Positions 6,355 to 12,273 of a DNA stretch of 20,937 bases are shown in pieces. The notes below the pieces were generated by a model that was not told the origin of the DNA, did not search any database, and saw nothing but the letters and a program-made list of their open reading frames with translations. The translations under genes were made by a program, and so were the position numbers. The stretch's first letter is position 1, and the number at the start of each line of letters is the position of its first letter. Source of the stretch: a virus; the IMG/VR virus record IMGVR_UViG_3300042539_000484, positions 1-20,937 of that record. One strand, written 5' to 3'.

Positions 6355-6415
6355 ACAAAAGGTGTTTGTAGACAAGAAATCTGTCTACAATCGCAAAAGA
6401 CTACCAAAACTATAG
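6299..6415 (+). CDS. short basic phage protein (DUF7230-like)
   Basis: A 38-residue, strongly basic protein: 'MKRKTINPVAKALRSPQCRQ' then 'VFVDKKSVYNRKRLPKL'. The NPVAKALRSP.(F/C)R.(K/R)V core followed by K-x-Y-x-R-K recalls a short protein found in many phages (I believe DUF7230), function unknown. It nests in the 3' end of the previous gene in another frame with AAAGAAAG upstream. Its stop is 6 nt before the next boundary dyad, so it closes the rtcB unit. Confidence 0.68.
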   Translation: MKRKTINPVAKALRSPQCRQKVFVDKKSVYNRKRLPKL

Positions 6416-6421
6416 ACTAAG

Positions 6422-6442
6422 GGTGCGTCATCATGTCGCACC
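6422..6442. repeat. boundary dyad, copy 3
   Basis: GGTGCGTC, loop ATCAT, GTCGCACC: the 8-bp stem carries one T-T mismatch compared with copy 1. The conserved TGTCATACGATTT tract follows, and the distance from dyad end to -35 box is again 19 nt, identical to copies 1 and 4. Confidence 0.72.
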
Positions 6443-6461
6443 TGTTGTCATACGATTTCCC

Positions 6462-6490
6462 TTGCACCTTCCATTCCGTTGTGTTATGAT
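6462..6490 (+). promoter_or_regulatory. early-type extended -10 promoter
   Basis: TTGCAC at 6462-6467, 17-nt spacer with ATTCCGTTGTG, TATGAT at 6485-6490 preceded by TGT (extended -10). It is followed by the shared leader ACATAATCGAGAAAGGG, which carries the SD of the gene at 6517. Confidence 0.72.
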
Positions 6491-6516
6491 TAGACATAAT
6501 CGAGAAAGGGAAAATC

Positions 6517-6750
6517 ATGAAACTCAATAACTTCGCTTCCAATCAGACCCAGATCAATCTCAAGGACGGAACTGTTATTCTGTTCTCCTACAAGACCCCT
6601 GTCGCTGCATATGTGCCTGGCACGGGTTATGTTCGCACGAATTATAAGTGGTCACGTACCACGTCCAAGCATATCAATGCCTGGCTCCGTAACGTCGGCA
6701 TCGTCGGCTCTGTCGACCAGTCTTATCTTGATAACCTCGTTGGCATTTAA
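6517..6750 (+). CDS. small conserved phage protein (DUF8033-like)
   Basis: A 77-residue protein: 'MKLNNFASNQTQINLKDGT' , 'LFSYKTPVAAYVPGTGYVRT' and 'YKWSRTTSKHINAWLR'. The scheme (N-F-S-N-Q, a beta strand, F-x-S-Y-x-T-P-V-A, then the SRTTSK-H/Y block) matches small phage proteins I recall as DUF8033, function unknown. SD GAAAGGG lies at 6503-6509. Sitting first after a strong early promoter suggests high early expression. Confidence 0.72.
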   Translation: MKLNNFASNQTQINLKDGTVILFSYKTPVAAYVPGTGYVRTNYKWSRTTSKHINAWLRNVGIVGSVDQSYLDNLVGI

Positions 6751-6762
6751 GGAGTGATCAAT

Positions 6763-6894
6763 ATGAATAGCAATGATGCTTATCGCTTAGAACTTCAATG
6801 CGCTCTTATTGAGGCTGAGGCTCGTGGCTATTATGAGGCTGCTGAAACATTGCAGCAAATGATAGATGAATTTGATGAAAATGCGGAGGACTAA
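6763..6894 (+). CDS. small acidic helical protein
   Basis: A 43-residue acidic protein, almost all helix (ALIEAEARGYYEAAETLQQM) with an acidic end (DEFDENAED). AAGGAG lies 8-13 nt before ATG 6763 and overlaps the previous stop. Similar helix-turn-helix-pair peptides recur in phage early regions; no family is named. Confidence 0.52.
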   Translation: MNSNDAYRLELQCALIEAEARGYYEAAETLQQMIDEFDENAED

Positions 6895-6895
6895 T

Positions 6896-7036
6896 ATGCA
6901 AAAGATTATCTCTGGTGATTTTAGTTATGTCTGCCGTGTAGCAAATAACTTTATTGCTCTCGGCTGGCATGTTGTAAAACAGAAAAAGTGGTCAGACGGT
7001 AAATATACTCTTGTCCTGGAGTTTTCTGATGTCTAA
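6896..7036 (+). CDS. small hypothetical protein
   Basis: A 46-residue protein, 'MQKIISGDFSYVCRVANNFI' followed by 'LGWHVVKQKKWSDGKYTLVLEF'. A GGAGGA ribosome site is 6 nt before ATG 6896. The end overlaps the next ATG by 8 nt. The pattern suggests a beta-alpha-beta fragment. Function unknown. Confidence 0.52.
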   Translation: MQKIISGDFSYVCRVANNFIALGWHVVKQKKWSDGKYTLVLEFSDV

Positions 7037-7184
7037 TATAGATGCTACGTTAAGCTATCTGCATAGCTATTTCAGTTATGAAGATAATAACGGTCATGAA
7101 GCCGATAATGAAGCGATGCTGATCAAAGTCGGTATTCTAATGTGGATTATAGAGGATATACTTGAAGATGTCAAAAATGTCTGA
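7029..7184 (+). CDS. small acidic hypothetical protein
   Basis: A 51-residue acidic protein beginning MSNIDATLSYLHSYF and ending in a helical 'LMWIIEDILEDVKNV'. GGAG lies 9-12 nt before ATG 7029 inside the preceding gene. It overlaps both neighbours in different frames. No family recognised. Confidence 0.5.
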   Translation: MSNIDATLSYLHSYFSYEDNNGHEADNEAMLIKVGILMWIIEDILEDVKNV

Positions 7185-7380
7185 ATTGTATATTGAGGCC
7201 GTTAATCTTATTCATGATGCAATGGGTGAGCCAGGCGTTATGACAGATAACGATGTCCTCAATTATGTGAATGAGCGGCTGCCAATCAAGATTGAATTAG
7301 AATTTGTGGAGGAAGTCCTTGACAAGTTTTTCAATGATGAATGGGCGACCGATTATGAACTCTCTCCCACCCTGCATTGA
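7168..7380 (+). CDS. small acidic hypothetical protein
   Basis: A 70-residue acidic protein, 'MSKMSELYIEAVNLIHDAMGE' then 'VLNYVNERLPIKIELEFVEEVLDKFF'. I place the start at ATG 7168; an in-frame TTG at 7162 is possible because GAGG at 7151-7154 is better spaced from it. It overlaps the previous gene by 17 nt. It is the last gene before the boundary module at 7430. No family recognised. Confidence 0.6.
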   Translation: MSKMSELYIEAVNLIHDAMGEPGVMTDNDVLNYVNERLPIKIELEFVEEVLDKFFNDEWATDYELSPTLH

Positions 7381-7388
7381 ATGACAAC

Positions 7389-7464
7389 AAATCGTATGAC
7401 AACACTCTACTCATTCTATAGACTATTGGTGCGACAACATGTCGCAGGTGTTTACATACGATTT
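7389..7464. repeat. inverted copies of the CATACGATTT element around dyad copy 4
   Basis: AAATCGTATG at 7389-7398 is the exact reverse complement of CATACGATTT at 7455-7464. The two arms flank dyad copy 4. Only the right arm exists in modules 1 and 3, so the left arm is an extra inverted copy. As RNA the arms could form a long outer stem; as DNA they could be paired protein sites. Confidence 0.6.
7430..7446. repeat. boundary dyad, copy 4
   Basis: TGCGAC, loop AACAT, GTCGCA: a perfect 6-bp inner stem, with the outer pairs of copy 1 lost (AGG follows in place of ACC). It is followed by GTTTACATACGATTT and then a -35 box at the same spacing as copies 1 and 3. Confidence 0.72.
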
Positions 7465-7467
7465 CTC

Positions 7468-7496
7468 TTGACATATGTTCCCGGTCGTGCTATTAT
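7468..7496 (+). promoter_or_regulatory. early-type extended -10 promoter
   Basis: TTGACA at 7468-7473, 17-nt spacer with GTTCCCGGTCGTGC, and TATTAT at 7491-7496 preceded by TGC. The leader that follows (ATCATAATGATGAAAGGAG) is shared with the 3258 and 6462 promoters and supplies the SD of the H1-like gene. Confidence 0.75.
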
Positions 7497-7526
7497 ATGA
7501 TCATAATGATGAAAGGAGTATCTAAT

Positions 7527-8120
7527 ATGGCTAATGTAAACATTCCTGCTTGGGCTGGTTCCGCTGATACCATGGCTCGTCGTGTCAAGCCGATCATCCA
7601 CTTGATTAAACTCGGCAAGGCAGTCTCCCCGTCTGATATCGACAACCTTGTCCGTCCTGCCGGTTCTTCTAAGAACTATTCTGCCAAGTATATCACGTTC
7701 CTGCGTCTGCTCGGCTTTGACTTCACTGTGCAGAAAGACGGTCGCAAGATCGTTTCTTATACCTGCTCCGTCGAGCCGAAGAACGCTGCTGATATTCGTG
7801 GCATTGGTGCTAAAGTCGCCAAGGCTAAGTCACCTGCTGCCCCCAAGGCTGCTAAGGTGAAGGCTCCCAAGAAGGCTGCTGCACCCGCTGCTCCCCGCAA
7901 GGTTGCTGCTGCTAAGTCTTCCAAGTCTGTTGCTGATATCAAGGCAGCCAATCTTGCTAAGTTGAAGGCTGTGGGTGCTAAGTTTAAGCCCAAGAATGTC
8001 CGTGAATATGACGATGTGACTGAACAGTTTGGTACGTCAGGTGAAGTTGGCACCTCGTTCAATGTTGACCGTGACTGGGATAGCATCGAAGGTCTTGACC
8101 TCAAGGCTCTTGGCATCTAA
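7527..8120 (+). CDS. probable DNA-binding protein with winged-helix-like head and histone H1-like tail
   Basis: A 197-residue three-part protein. Residues 18-80 look like a small helix-rich domain ('KPIIHLIKLGKAVSPSDIDN', then 'YSAKYITFLRLLGFDFTVQK') that could be a winged helix. Residues about 95-135 are an Ala/Lys/Pro-rich segment (AKAKSPAAPKAAKVKAPKKA) like histone H1 tails. The last 40 residues are acidic (YDDVTEQF, DRDWDSIEGLD). Such proteins bind and compact DNA non-specifically. It has the best ribosome site in the region (GAAAGGAG) behind a strong promoter, so high early expression is likely. ATG 7527 is chosen over the in-frame ATA/ATG codons upstream because of this SD. Confidence 0.72.
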   Translation: MANVNIPAWAGSADTMARRVKPIIHLIKLGKAVSPSDIDNLVRPAGSSKNYSAKYITFLRLLGFDFTVQKDGRKIVSYTCSVEPKNAADIRGIGAKVAKAKSPAAPKAAKVKAPKKAAAPAAPRKVAAAKSSKSVADIKAANLAKLKAVGAKFKPKNVREYDDVTEQFGTSGEVGTSFNVDRDWDSIEGLDLKALGI

Positions 8121-8144
8121 TCTCTAAACAATAGGAGTGCTTCC

Positions 8145-8405
8145 ATGTCTTACGTCAATGTGCAAATCGACATTAGCGATATCGACACTGATGACCTCAT
8201 TGAGAACGTCGAGCGTCGTGGCTATCGTGTTTTGGAAAAGGGTCAGATTGATGAAGATGTGGAGGCACTACACCGCACACTAGATGAAATACATAACCTG
8301 TATCATTCTTTCTTAGCCTGGAAAGATGGCTGTGTAAAGAATGAATACTTTGAACGTGAAATCAAAACGTTCTTTGATGCTACAATCGACATGAAGGTTC
8401 TCTAA
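8145..8405 (+). CDS. small acidic conserved phage protein
   Basis: An 86-residue acidic protein. The opening 'VNVQIDISDIDTDDLIENVERRGYRV' (strand, acidic turn, DDLIxxxERRGY) recurs in short proteins of alphaproteobacterial and other phages as I remember them, without a function. The C-terminal half is helical (EALHRTLDEIHNLYHSFLAW). AGGAG precedes the ATG, and the stop overlaps the next ATG by 1 nt. Confidence 0.65.
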   Translation: MSYVNVQIDISDIDTDDLIENVERRGYRVLEKGQIDEDVEALHRTLDEIHNLYHSFLAWKDGCVKNEYFEREIKTFFDATIDMKVL

Positions 8406-8746
8406 TGTCTCTTGTCAAACTACGATATAAAACGGCGTTCAAGCCTAATGGGCTTGCTTATAGTCCGTCAGAGGTTGAATATGTGGGGCATGTTGTCCCA
8501 CGTTCCTCATGGCTATCAGAGAATGAGTTTTTTCTCACTACAGGTGACATTGATGCTCCGGTTCGCATACTTGATAAGCGTGATGTTATTCAGGCCTGGG
8601 TCGACAAGTCAAATCGTGGGGATAATGTTTCAATCGTTGATAACAAGTATGTCGTAACTGCGGGTCCGTTCAAGCGTTATTCATGCACCTGCACCGCATA
8701 TAAGTATCGTAGTAAATGCTCTCATATCGATGGAGTTAGAAAATGA
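8405..8746 (+). CDS. SWIM-type zinc finger protein
   Basis: A 113-residue protein whose last 20 residues hold a SWIM zinc-binding motif: C-T-C, then C-S-H (CxC...CxH) in 'SCTCTAYKYRSKCSH'. SWIM fingers mediate nucleic-acid or protein binding, usually inside larger ATPases or transposases; a short free-standing form is unusual. The N-terminal 90 residues look like a small beta-rich domain (VKLRYKTAF, 'EVEYVGHVVPRSSWL', 'VRILDKRDVIQAW') with no recognised family. It begins with a TAATG overlap. Confidence 0.72.
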   Translation: MSLVKLRYKTAFKPNGLAYSPSEVEYVGHVVPRSSWLSENEFFLTTGDIDAPVRILDKRDVIQAWVDKSNRGDNVSIVDNKYVVTAGPFKRYSCTCTAYKYRSKCSHIDGVRK

Positions 8747-8949
8747 ATCATGATCGTTTCTTTGGTGGCTTCGGCCTTATCTTCGCTATCGTGTTTATTA
8801 TTGGTTTGATCGGCGTAGTCTATAATGGTTATCTAATGGGTCAGTGTATGAAAAGTGGTGACCCGAATAGTAAGGCTTGCTTTGAATACAATGTGGCGAA
8901 TAACAATCTCCGCAATAACAATGTCAATCTGAACCTGAATGGTAACTAA
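8743..8949 (+). CDS. single-pass membrane protein with Asn-rich tail
   Basis: A 68-residue protein with one transmembrane helix ('GLIFAIVFIIGLIGVVYNGY', residues about 11-30). Two cysteines follow (C35, C46) in a segment probably outside the cytoplasm, with a low-complexity Asn tail (NNNLRNNNVNLNLNGN). It starts with an ATGA overlap. Location in the inner membrane is clear; the role is unknown. Confidence 0.65.
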   Translation: MNHDRFFGGFGLIFAIVFIIGLIGVVYNGYLMGQCMKSGDPNSKACFEYNVANNNLRNNNVNLNLNGN

Positions 8950-8952
8950 TCT

Positions 8953-9135
8953 ATGTTTTGGATACAAAACAAGGATAGTATTCACTTGTATGTGGGTAAA
9001 TACGGTTTGGGTATCGTATGGCATCCGAAGTATTGGGCCATTCTCAAACGGAGAAAGAGGACGTTTATCACTAATCGTCCTTATGTGTTCTATAAGTTTG
9101 GCCCATTTATGTTTTCAAAGGATATAGACGAATGA
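8953..9135 (+). CDS. small basic hypothetical protein
   Basis: A 60-residue aromatic-rich basic protein: 'MFWIQNKDSIHLYVGKYGLG', then 'RRKRTFITNRPYVFYKFGPF'. It begins 3 nt after the previous stop and overlaps the next start by 4 nt (ATGA). No strong SD is visible, so it may depend on coupling. No family recognised. Confidence 0.55.
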   Translation: MFWIQNKDSIHLYVGKYGLGIVWHPKYWAILKRRKRTFITNRPYVFYKFGPFMFSKDIDE

Positions 9136-9284
9136 CAATCGTATATAATATTCTAGCACGATTGATATTAGCATTTCTAGGAGTGATCCTAACCGTCGGT
9201 GTTCTCATATTTGGACCTGATTGGTTTATCAAATGTATTGGTGCCACCTGGGATGCTTGGTATTACGGAGAAATAGACGAATGA
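9132..9284 (+). CDS. small single-pass membrane protein
   Basis: A 50-residue protein with one long hydrophobic helix (ILARLILAFLGVILTVGVLI) and an aromatic, acidic C-terminus (WDAWYYGEIDE). It shares an ATGA overlap with each neighbour, placing it firmly in the operon. Function unknown. Confidence 0.58.
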   Translation: MTIVYNILARLILAFLGVILTVGVLIFGPDWFIKCIGATWDAWYYGEIDE

Positions 9285-9697
9285 AAATCCATAATGAATG
9301 TACCTTTCTAAAGGTCGATGGCATCGCCAAGATGGAGAATATGTATAAGGCTACATTCGTTATGGAGTCTTGTATCAAAGGCAAGCATGGCTGGGCGAAC
9401 TTTCCTGCAGCCATCTTTTATACAGAAGAAGCCCATCCGCAGGGTTCAAACTACTTTGCCTTGTATCATAATGGCGAACAGTTCATGATCACCAATGGCA
9501 TCACCGCTACTGAACCTTTCGAGGGTATTCAGGTTGGTGATGATGTGTATTATTCTCGTTATCGTCATGATTATCGGGAGTGCGGTCCAGTTGCTATTGA
9601 TGGTGGTCGTGACTATACCAAGCTGGTTGGTAATGTTGATGCCTGTAAGAAAGTAACATTGAAAGTGAATAAAGATAAACTAGAGGTGGTAGAATGA
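9281..9697 (+). CDS. hypothetical soluble protein
   Basis: A 138-residue protein starting at ATG 9281 (MKIHNECTFLKVDG), coupled to the gene before by an ATGA overlap. The start codon upstream at 9221 would run through that gene and is rejected. The sequence is beta-rich with many aromatics (FYTEEAHPQGSNYFALYHNG, 'VGDDVYYSRYRHDYRECG'), suggesting a compact barrel-like domain. No catalytic motif or family is recognised. Confidence 0.68.
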   Translation: MKIHNECTFLKVDGIAKMENMYKATFVMESCIKGKHGWANFPAAIFYTEEAHPQGSNYFALYHNGEQFMITNGITATEPFEGIQVGDDVYYSRYRHDYRECGPVAIDGGRDYTKLVGNVDACKKVTLKVNKDKLEVVE

Positions 9698-9825
9698 CAA
9701 ACGAAGAATATATTGAAAGCAAGATTGCTGCAATGGAGTTACTCTTGCAGCAGGGTTATATCTCTCTCGCTAAGTATATCGAGTTTCTAAGAAATGTGAG
9801 GAAGAATGACCGAGTTTCTAACTAA
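9694..9825 (+). CDS. small helical hypothetical protein
   Basis: A 43-residue helical protein (MTNEEYIESKIAAMELLLQQ, then 'YISLAKYIEFLRNVRK'). It starts with an ATGA overlap and its last 20 nt overlap the next gene in another frame. No family recognised. Confidence 0.5.
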   Translation: MTNEEYIESKIAAMELLLQQGYISLAKYIEFLRNVRKNDRVSN

Positions 9826-10012
9826 GAATGCCGATACGGCACTAATCGAAATCAAAGAAAAACTGTATAACCGACTGGCTGATCTGCGTCGTATCAAACA
9901 TGACTTTGCACAAACGGCAAAGATTGATCCAGTTTGGGAAGGTATTGTCGGCCAGTGTGGTCAAGAGGAACGTTTCCTCACCCAACTGCTTGACTTGATC
10001 GAACGGAGTTGA
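9806..10012 (+). CDS. small helical hypothetical protein
   Basis: A 68-residue, mostly helical protein ('ALIEIKEKLYNRLADLRRIK', 'ERFLTQLLDLIERS'), possibly a two-helix coiled coil. GTGAGGAAG directly before ATG 9806 is a good ribosome site. It sits 4 nt before the next gene. No family recognised. Confidence 0.62.
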   Translation: MTEFLTKNADTALIEIKEKLYNRLADLRRIKHDFAQTAKIDPVWEGIVGQCGQEERFLTQLLDLIERS

Positions 10013-10016
10013 TATA

Positions 10017-10388
10017 ATGTCTAAACTTGTCCTAGTCGAAACTGTTTCCACATTCCGTCATGCTTATGTGGTGCGATTGCCTGACCATGAACCAAATGAA
10101 TATGCTGTTGATGATGTAATTGATAGCATTACTGGTGGACCATATCAAGGTAAACTGGAAGAACTAACACAGCACCATATCGCAGAAGATATCTATAATC
10201 ACCGTGTCATTACTGAAACCGAATATCTACAAATCTTTGACCGTGATAACAGTTATCTAAGTGACTGGGAGCCGATGGAGAAGTTTAAGTTTATCTTTGA
10301 CAGTGCTAAGGCTCGGTCGGAACAAGTCCATAAAGAAGTAAATTGGGGACCGGATGTCGGTCGTGAAATCTTATCAGAGGATTGCTAA
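10017..10388 (+). CDS. hypothetical protein upstream of DNA ligase
   Basis: A 123-residue acidic protein: 'LVLVETVSTFRHAYVVRLPD' then 'AVDDVIDSITGG' and a helical C-terminal half. The first part has the form of a small strand-rich domain that I recall from other phages (V-E-x-V-S-x-F-R-x-R-Y-V-V-x), function unknown. CGGAG is the ribosome site. Its stop overlaps the ligase start by 1 nt, so the two are coupled. Confidence 0.68.
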   Translation: MSKLVLVETVSTFRHAYVVRLPDHEPNEYAVDDVIDSITGGPYQGKLEELTQHHIAEDIYNHRVITETEYLQIFDRDNSYLSDWEPMEKFKFIFDSAKARSEQVHKEVNWGPDVGREILSEDC

Positions 10389-11509
10389 TGACTACCTTCC
10401 CGAAACTTTACAAGATTGACACCAAAGGCCAGACTCGTGTTTGGTGGATGGAACATAATGTTGGTATGGATGGATATCGCACACATTCTGGTATCGATGG
10501 TGGTAAGATTGTAATTTCGGGTTGGACATATCCCGAGGCTAAGAATGTTGGTCGTTCTAATGCTACGACGGTAGAAGAACAGGTTCTAACCGAGATTGAG
10601 TCTGAATATACAAAGAAACAGAACCAGGGTAAATATCACACCTCTGTTGGTGAGTCTATTTACTTTGGTGCCAAATTCTTTGAGTGTATGCTAGCCGACA
10701 AGTTTGATGCTAAGAAGCATAACAAGTTCCCGTATTTCTCACAACCGAAACTTGATGGCGTTCGCTGCCTTATCTCCAAAGATGGTATGCAGTCACGCAA
10801 TGGCAAGCCGATTGTTTCTTGTCCTCATATTCTTGAGGCGCTTGAGCCGTTCTTCCAGAAGTTCCCTGATGCTATTCTGGATGGTGAACTGTATAATCAT
10901 GAACTAAGAGATAACTTCGAAAAGATTATCTCGCTTGTTCGCAAGACTAAGCCAACAACCCAAGACTATATCGAGGCTTCGAAGTTGGTTCAGTATCATG
11001 TCTATGACGAAATCTCTAAGGCTGAATATGAAGATCGTCTAGTATTTCTTCGTGTGTATCTTGGTGACAAGTATGAACCTATAGTGAAGGTTGTTTCTAC
11101 CGGCATGGCGAAAGATTATAATGCTCTATTAGACTTACTAGGCATCTATCTTGAACAGGGTTACGAAGGACAAATGCTTCGTGTTTCTGACTCGCTGTAT
11201 GAAGGTAAGCGTTCCAAGAACCTTATCAAGCATAAGGAATTTGAGGACGATGAATTTGAAATCGTTTCCATCGAAGAAGGAAAAGGTAACTGGGCAGGTG
11301 CTGCCAAGCGTGTGGAAATCCGTTTGAAAGATGGAACGACACAGTTTTCGGGAGTGCGTGGGTCATTTGACATGCTCAAGGACTTGCTGTATAATGCTAA
11401 TGATTATATCGGCACGGACGTTACCGTGAGGTATCAGAACAAAACGGAAGACGGCAAACTTCGTTTTCCTGTTATCGTTGCTTTCTGGAAAGGTAAGCGT
11501 GACATATGA
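10388..11509 (+). CDS. ATP-dependent DNA ligase
   Basis: A 373-residue ligase that seals nicks in DNA using ATP through a lysyl-AMP intermediate. Motif I is K121-LDGVR, motif III 'LDGELY' at 164-169, motif IV 'YEGQMLR' around E260, and motif V 'LIKHK' near 279-283. The OB-fold domain follows ('EFEIVSIEEGKGNWAGAAKR', 'DGTTQFSGVRGSF'). The first 90 residues ('RVWWMEHN', 'GKIVISGWTYPEAKNVGRSN') resemble a WGR-like module, an N-terminal addition seen in some phage ligases. It begins at ATG 10388 (TAATG overlap). Arg codons are nearly all CGN. It likely serves phage replication, recombination and repair. Confidence 0.93.
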   Translation: MTTFPKLYKIDTKGQTRVWWMEHNVGMDGYRTHSGIDGGKIVISGWTYPEAKNVGRSNATTVEEQVLTEIESEYTKKQNQGKYHTSVGESIYFGAKFFECMLADKFDAKKHNKFPYFSQPKLDGVRCLISKDGMQSRNGKPIVSCPHILEALEPFFQKFPDAILDGELYNHELRDNFEKIISLVRKTKPTTQDYIEASKLVQYHVYDEISKAEYEDRLVFLRVYLGDKYEPIVKVVSTGMAKDYNALLDLLGIYLEQGYEGQMLRVSDSLYEGKRSKNLIKHKEFEDDEFEIVSIEEGKGNWAGAAKRVEIRLKDGTTQFSGVRGSFDMLKDLLYNANDYIGTDVTVRYQNKTEDGKLRFPVIVAFWKGKRDI

Positions 11510-11712
11510 CATGGCAACCAATTGCGACATACCCTGGAAGTTCCCGACAATATCTTCTATGTAATGTAGATGAAAAATGGATACGATTTGGACGCCAGTA
11601 TTTTCCGCAGAAAGAATGGTATTATTCTGGCACGAATGAACGATCACAATGGGCGCAAGTAAAGGGCGATGCACCTACACATTGGATGGAAATACCGGAG
11701 TTGCCTAAATGA
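11506..11712 (+). CDS. DUF551-like small protein
   Basis: A 68-residue protein with the DUF551 frame: 'WQPIATYPGSSRQYLL' at the start, a Gly-aromatic centre, and 'PTHWMEIPELPK' at the end (W-x-P-I-x-T-x-P ... P-T-H-W-M-x-L-P). The family is very common in phages and prophages of Gram-negative bacteria; its function is unknown. It begins with an ATGA overlap to the ligase stop. Confidence 0.82.
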   Translation: MTWQPIATYPGSSRQYLLCNVDEKWIRFGRQYFPQKEWYYSGTNERSQWAQVKGDAPTHWMEIPELPK

Positions 11713-11918
11713 CCGATGATATCGTCTATTATGAACTGGTGAAGCGCACCATTCCACATAACCCTAATGCTTGGGTTACCGCTGCTGTTTGGTCTTGCGA
11801 ATTGTGCGGTGAGACGATTAGCGGTCATAGTGGACCTGGTCTTGGTGAAATCTGTGTAAAATGTGGCGATGAAATTCTGAAACACAAACTAAAATATGAG
11901 AGAGCAGATGCGATATAA
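11709..11918 (+). CDS. small zinc-ribbon protein
   Basis: A 69-residue protein with two Cys pairs, C-E-L-C and C-V-K-C, about 17 residues apart: a probable zinc ribbon. The N-terminal 28 residues form a short strand-rich lead (DIVYYELVKRT). It starts with an ATGA overlap to the DUF551-like gene and overlaps the cREC gene at its 3' end. No more specific family is recognised. Confidence 0.68.
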   Translation: MTDDIVYYELVKRTIPHNPNAWVTAAVWSCELCGETISGHSGPGLGEICVKCGDEILKHKLKYERADAI

Positions 11919-12273
11919 ACTCTATCTGGATGACCTGCGTTATCCTGACCTGCATCCCGACTGGCGCATTGCTCGTAACTACCACGATGCCGTGTGGATG
12001 GTTACGAACTATGGAATGCCATACTTCATTTCATTTGATCATGATTTGGCAGACGTTCGATATGATGATAATTGGCCAGGTCCCAGAGGTAAAGAAAAAT
12101 CTATTCCTTACGAATTTACAGGATATGACTTTGCCAAATGGCTCTGTAATTGGATGATGGATAATGATGTATGTCTGAATGACTTTGACTATGGCGTTCA
12201 TTCAGCTAATCCTGTCGGCGCTGAGAATATCCGCTGCTATATGGCCAACTTTATGAAGGATCGCTTCGTATGA
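11908..12273 (+). CDS. cyclic-phosphate processing receiver-like domain protein (cREC)
   Basis: A 121-residue single-domain protein. 'LYLDDLR' (5-11), 'ISFDHDLAD' (41-49) and 'VHSANPVGAENIR' (97-109) are the three hallmark blocks of the cREC family, a receiver-like fold predicted to process 2',3'-cyclic phosphate RNA ends and linked by comparative genomics to RNA repair systems including RtcB. Asp pairs D8/D9 and D44/D46 supply the acidic site. ATG 11908 has GAGAG just upstream and is preferred over ATG 11896; both overlap the previous gene. RtcB, encoded about 6 kb upstream, acts on the same kind of RNA end. The enzymatic role is a published prediction, not shown here. Confidence 0.8.
   Translation: MRYKLYLDDLRYPDLHPDWRIARNYHDAVWMVTNYGMPYFISFDHDLADVRYDDNWPGPRGKEKSIPYEFTGYDFAKWLCNWMMDNDVCLNDFDYGVHSANPVGAENIRCYMANFMKDRFV

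Noticed and set aside
7381-7500. 39-codon frame starting at ATG 7381
   Set aside because: It runs through the dyad, TACGATTT tract and promoter, which explain the sequence better, and it has no ribosome site.
7497-7526. Upstream ATA/ATG starts for the H1-like protein
   Set aside because: These codons overlap the promoter -10 and leader; the SD GAAAGGAG is placed for ATG 7527.
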